From Streptomyces sp. NBC_00341 (GTDB lineage Bacteria > Actinomycetota > Actinomycetes > Streptomycetales > Streptomycetaceae): a DNA stretch of 64,000 nt. The stretch spans positions 2,852,001 to 2,916,000 of the forward strand of contig NZ_CP108002.1 of NCBI RefSeq assembly GCF_041435055.1, given 5' to 3'. A program made the translations under genes and the position numbers. The notes beneath the pieces are model-generated. The model was given only the letters and a program-made list of their open reading frames with translations, did no database searches and was not told the DNA's origin. Shown piece by piece: positions 63,324 through 64,000 of the stretch; positions within the stretch are counted from its first letter, which is position 1, and every line of letters begins with the position of its first letter.

Positions 63324-64000
63324 TCAGTGGTTGCTGGGGAAGCCCAGGTCTACGCCGGCCGGGGCGTCGGCCGGGTCCGGCCAGCGGGTGGTGGTGACCT
63401 TGCCCCGGGTGTAGAAGTGCACGCCGTCGTTGCCGTAGATGTGGTGGTCGCCGAAGAGCGAGTCCTTCCAGCCACCGAAGGAGTGGTAGCCCACCGGGAC
63501 CGGGATCGGGACGTTGATGCCGACCATGCCGGCTTCGATCTCCAGCTGGAAGCGGCGGGCGGCGCCGCCGTCGCGGGTGAAGATCGCGGTGCCGTTGCCG
63601 AACGGCGAGGCGTTCATCAGCGCGACGCCCTCCTCGTACGTGTCGACGCGCAGCACGCACAGGACCGGGCCGAAGATCTCGTCCTTGTACGCGTCCGAGT
63701 CGGTGGAGACGTTGTCGAGGAGGGAGAGGCCGATCCAGTGGCCGTCCTCGAAGCCCTCGACCGTGTGGCCGGTGCCGTCCAGGACGACATCGGCGCCCTG
63801 GGCGGCGGCGCCGGTCATGTAGGAGGCGACCTTGTCGCGGTGGGCGGCGGTGATCAGCGGGCCCATCTCGGACGCCGGGTCGTTGCCGGGACCGATCTTG
63901 ATCTTCTCGGCGCGGTCCTTGATCCGGGCGACGAGGCCGTCCGCGATCGCGCCCACGGCGACGACCGCGGAGATCGCCATGCAGCGCTCACCGGCGGAGC
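63324..64000 (-). CDS. mmsA: Methylmalonate-semialdehyde dehydrogenase (CoA-acylating), C-terminal half (5' end outside window)
   Basis: About 225 residues are visible. The catalytic Cys lies in AGERCMAISAVVAVG at the window edge, and the aldehyde dehydrogenase blocks KIGPGNDPASEMGPLI, DEIFGPVLCVLRV and SPFGNGTAIFTRDGGAARRF follow. The motifs PIPVPVGYHSFGGWKDSLFG and FYTRGKVTTTRWP are specific to the MmsA type, which converts methylmalonate semialdehyde to propionyl-CoA in valine and inositol catabolism. The gene ends at 63324, facing the VC0807-like gene. Confidence 0.93.
   Translation of the reverse strand, partial: SAGERCMAISAVVAVGAIADGLVARIKDRAEKIKIGPGNDPASEMGPLITAAHRDKVASYMTGAAAQGADVVLDGTGHTVEGFEDGHWIGLSLLDNVSTDSDAYKDEIFGPVLCVLRVDTYEEGVALMNASPFGNGTAIFTRDGGAARRFQLEIEAGMVGINVPIPVPVGYHSFGGWKDSLFGDHHIYGNDGVHFYTRGKVTTTRWPDPADAPAGVDLGFPSNH

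Overview
This window is high-GC actinobacterial chromosome, almost certainly Streptomyces. The third-codon G/C bias is strong. GTG, TTG and ATG starts are mixed, and neighbouring genes are often joined by ATGA/GTGA stop-start overlaps. The gene families (PknG-type kinase, LAXTG-anchored surface protein, paired dynamin-like GTPases, EttA, a pSAM2-type integrative element) also fit that genus. All calls come from reading the sequence; no database search was possible.

Left chromosomal part (1-23925). It opens with a phospho-signalling cluster: PknG C-terminus, PP2C phosphatase, VWA protein and FHA protein. Next come a truncated haemoglobin, a MacB/FtsX-like exporter (two large permeases plus an ATPase), a DUF2804 protein, and a reverse-strand operon ettA - thioesterase - hypothetical. 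A thioester-domain (Cys-Gln) adhesin with an LAETG sortase signal follows. The part ends with the reverse operon dynA-like - dynB-like - ssb (second SSB paralogue).

Integrated element (about 24.0-43.6 kb). A complete tRNA-Arg(TCT) gene is followed by about 19.6 kb of foreign DNA, bounded by a perfect 44-bp repeat of the tRNA 3' half (attL 23957-24000, attR 43534-43577). The content is that of an actinomycete integrative and conjugative element (AICE): tyrosine integrase, excisionase, an AAA-type DUF3631 protein, a primase-polymerase, a TraB-type FtsK DNA pump with membrane partners, small coupled accessory genes, and a regulatory block (XRE, Nudix/Pif-like, HD, double-winged-helix GntR). Two repeat arrays look functional: iteron-like GTGGCGGA repeats beside xis (candidate origin) and 12-bp-phased CTTGTCG repeats just downstream of traB (candidate clt transfer locus). 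Next to attR is a markedly lower-GC cassette: an HNH nuclease, a Shedu-like (DUF4263) nuclease, and a Cys-rich protein with a HARP-like segment. This is a probable anti-phage or anti-plasmid cargo and the best candidate for an undescribed system.

Right chromosomal part (43578-64000). It starts with MarR - DrrA/DrrB exporter, transcribed from what looks like a leaderless promoter with a 21-bp-phased direct repeat. An L-rhamnose uptake operon follows (ATPase, two permeases, lipoprotein, mutarotase RhaM) but lacks the catabolic enzymes. Then come a membrane protein whose stop codon is supplied by a 166-bp MITE, an SDR enzyme divergent from an XRE/MmyB regulator, a DUF1772 protein and a VWA lipoprotein. 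An ABC permease is coupled to an unusual 886-residue protein that joins an extracytoplasmic alpha/beta hydrolase to a cytoplasmic ABC ATPase. The window closes with an alpha/beta hydrolase, a DUF4291 protein, a VC0807-like membrane protein and the C-terminal half of methylmalonate-semialdehyde dehydrogenase, which runs off the end.
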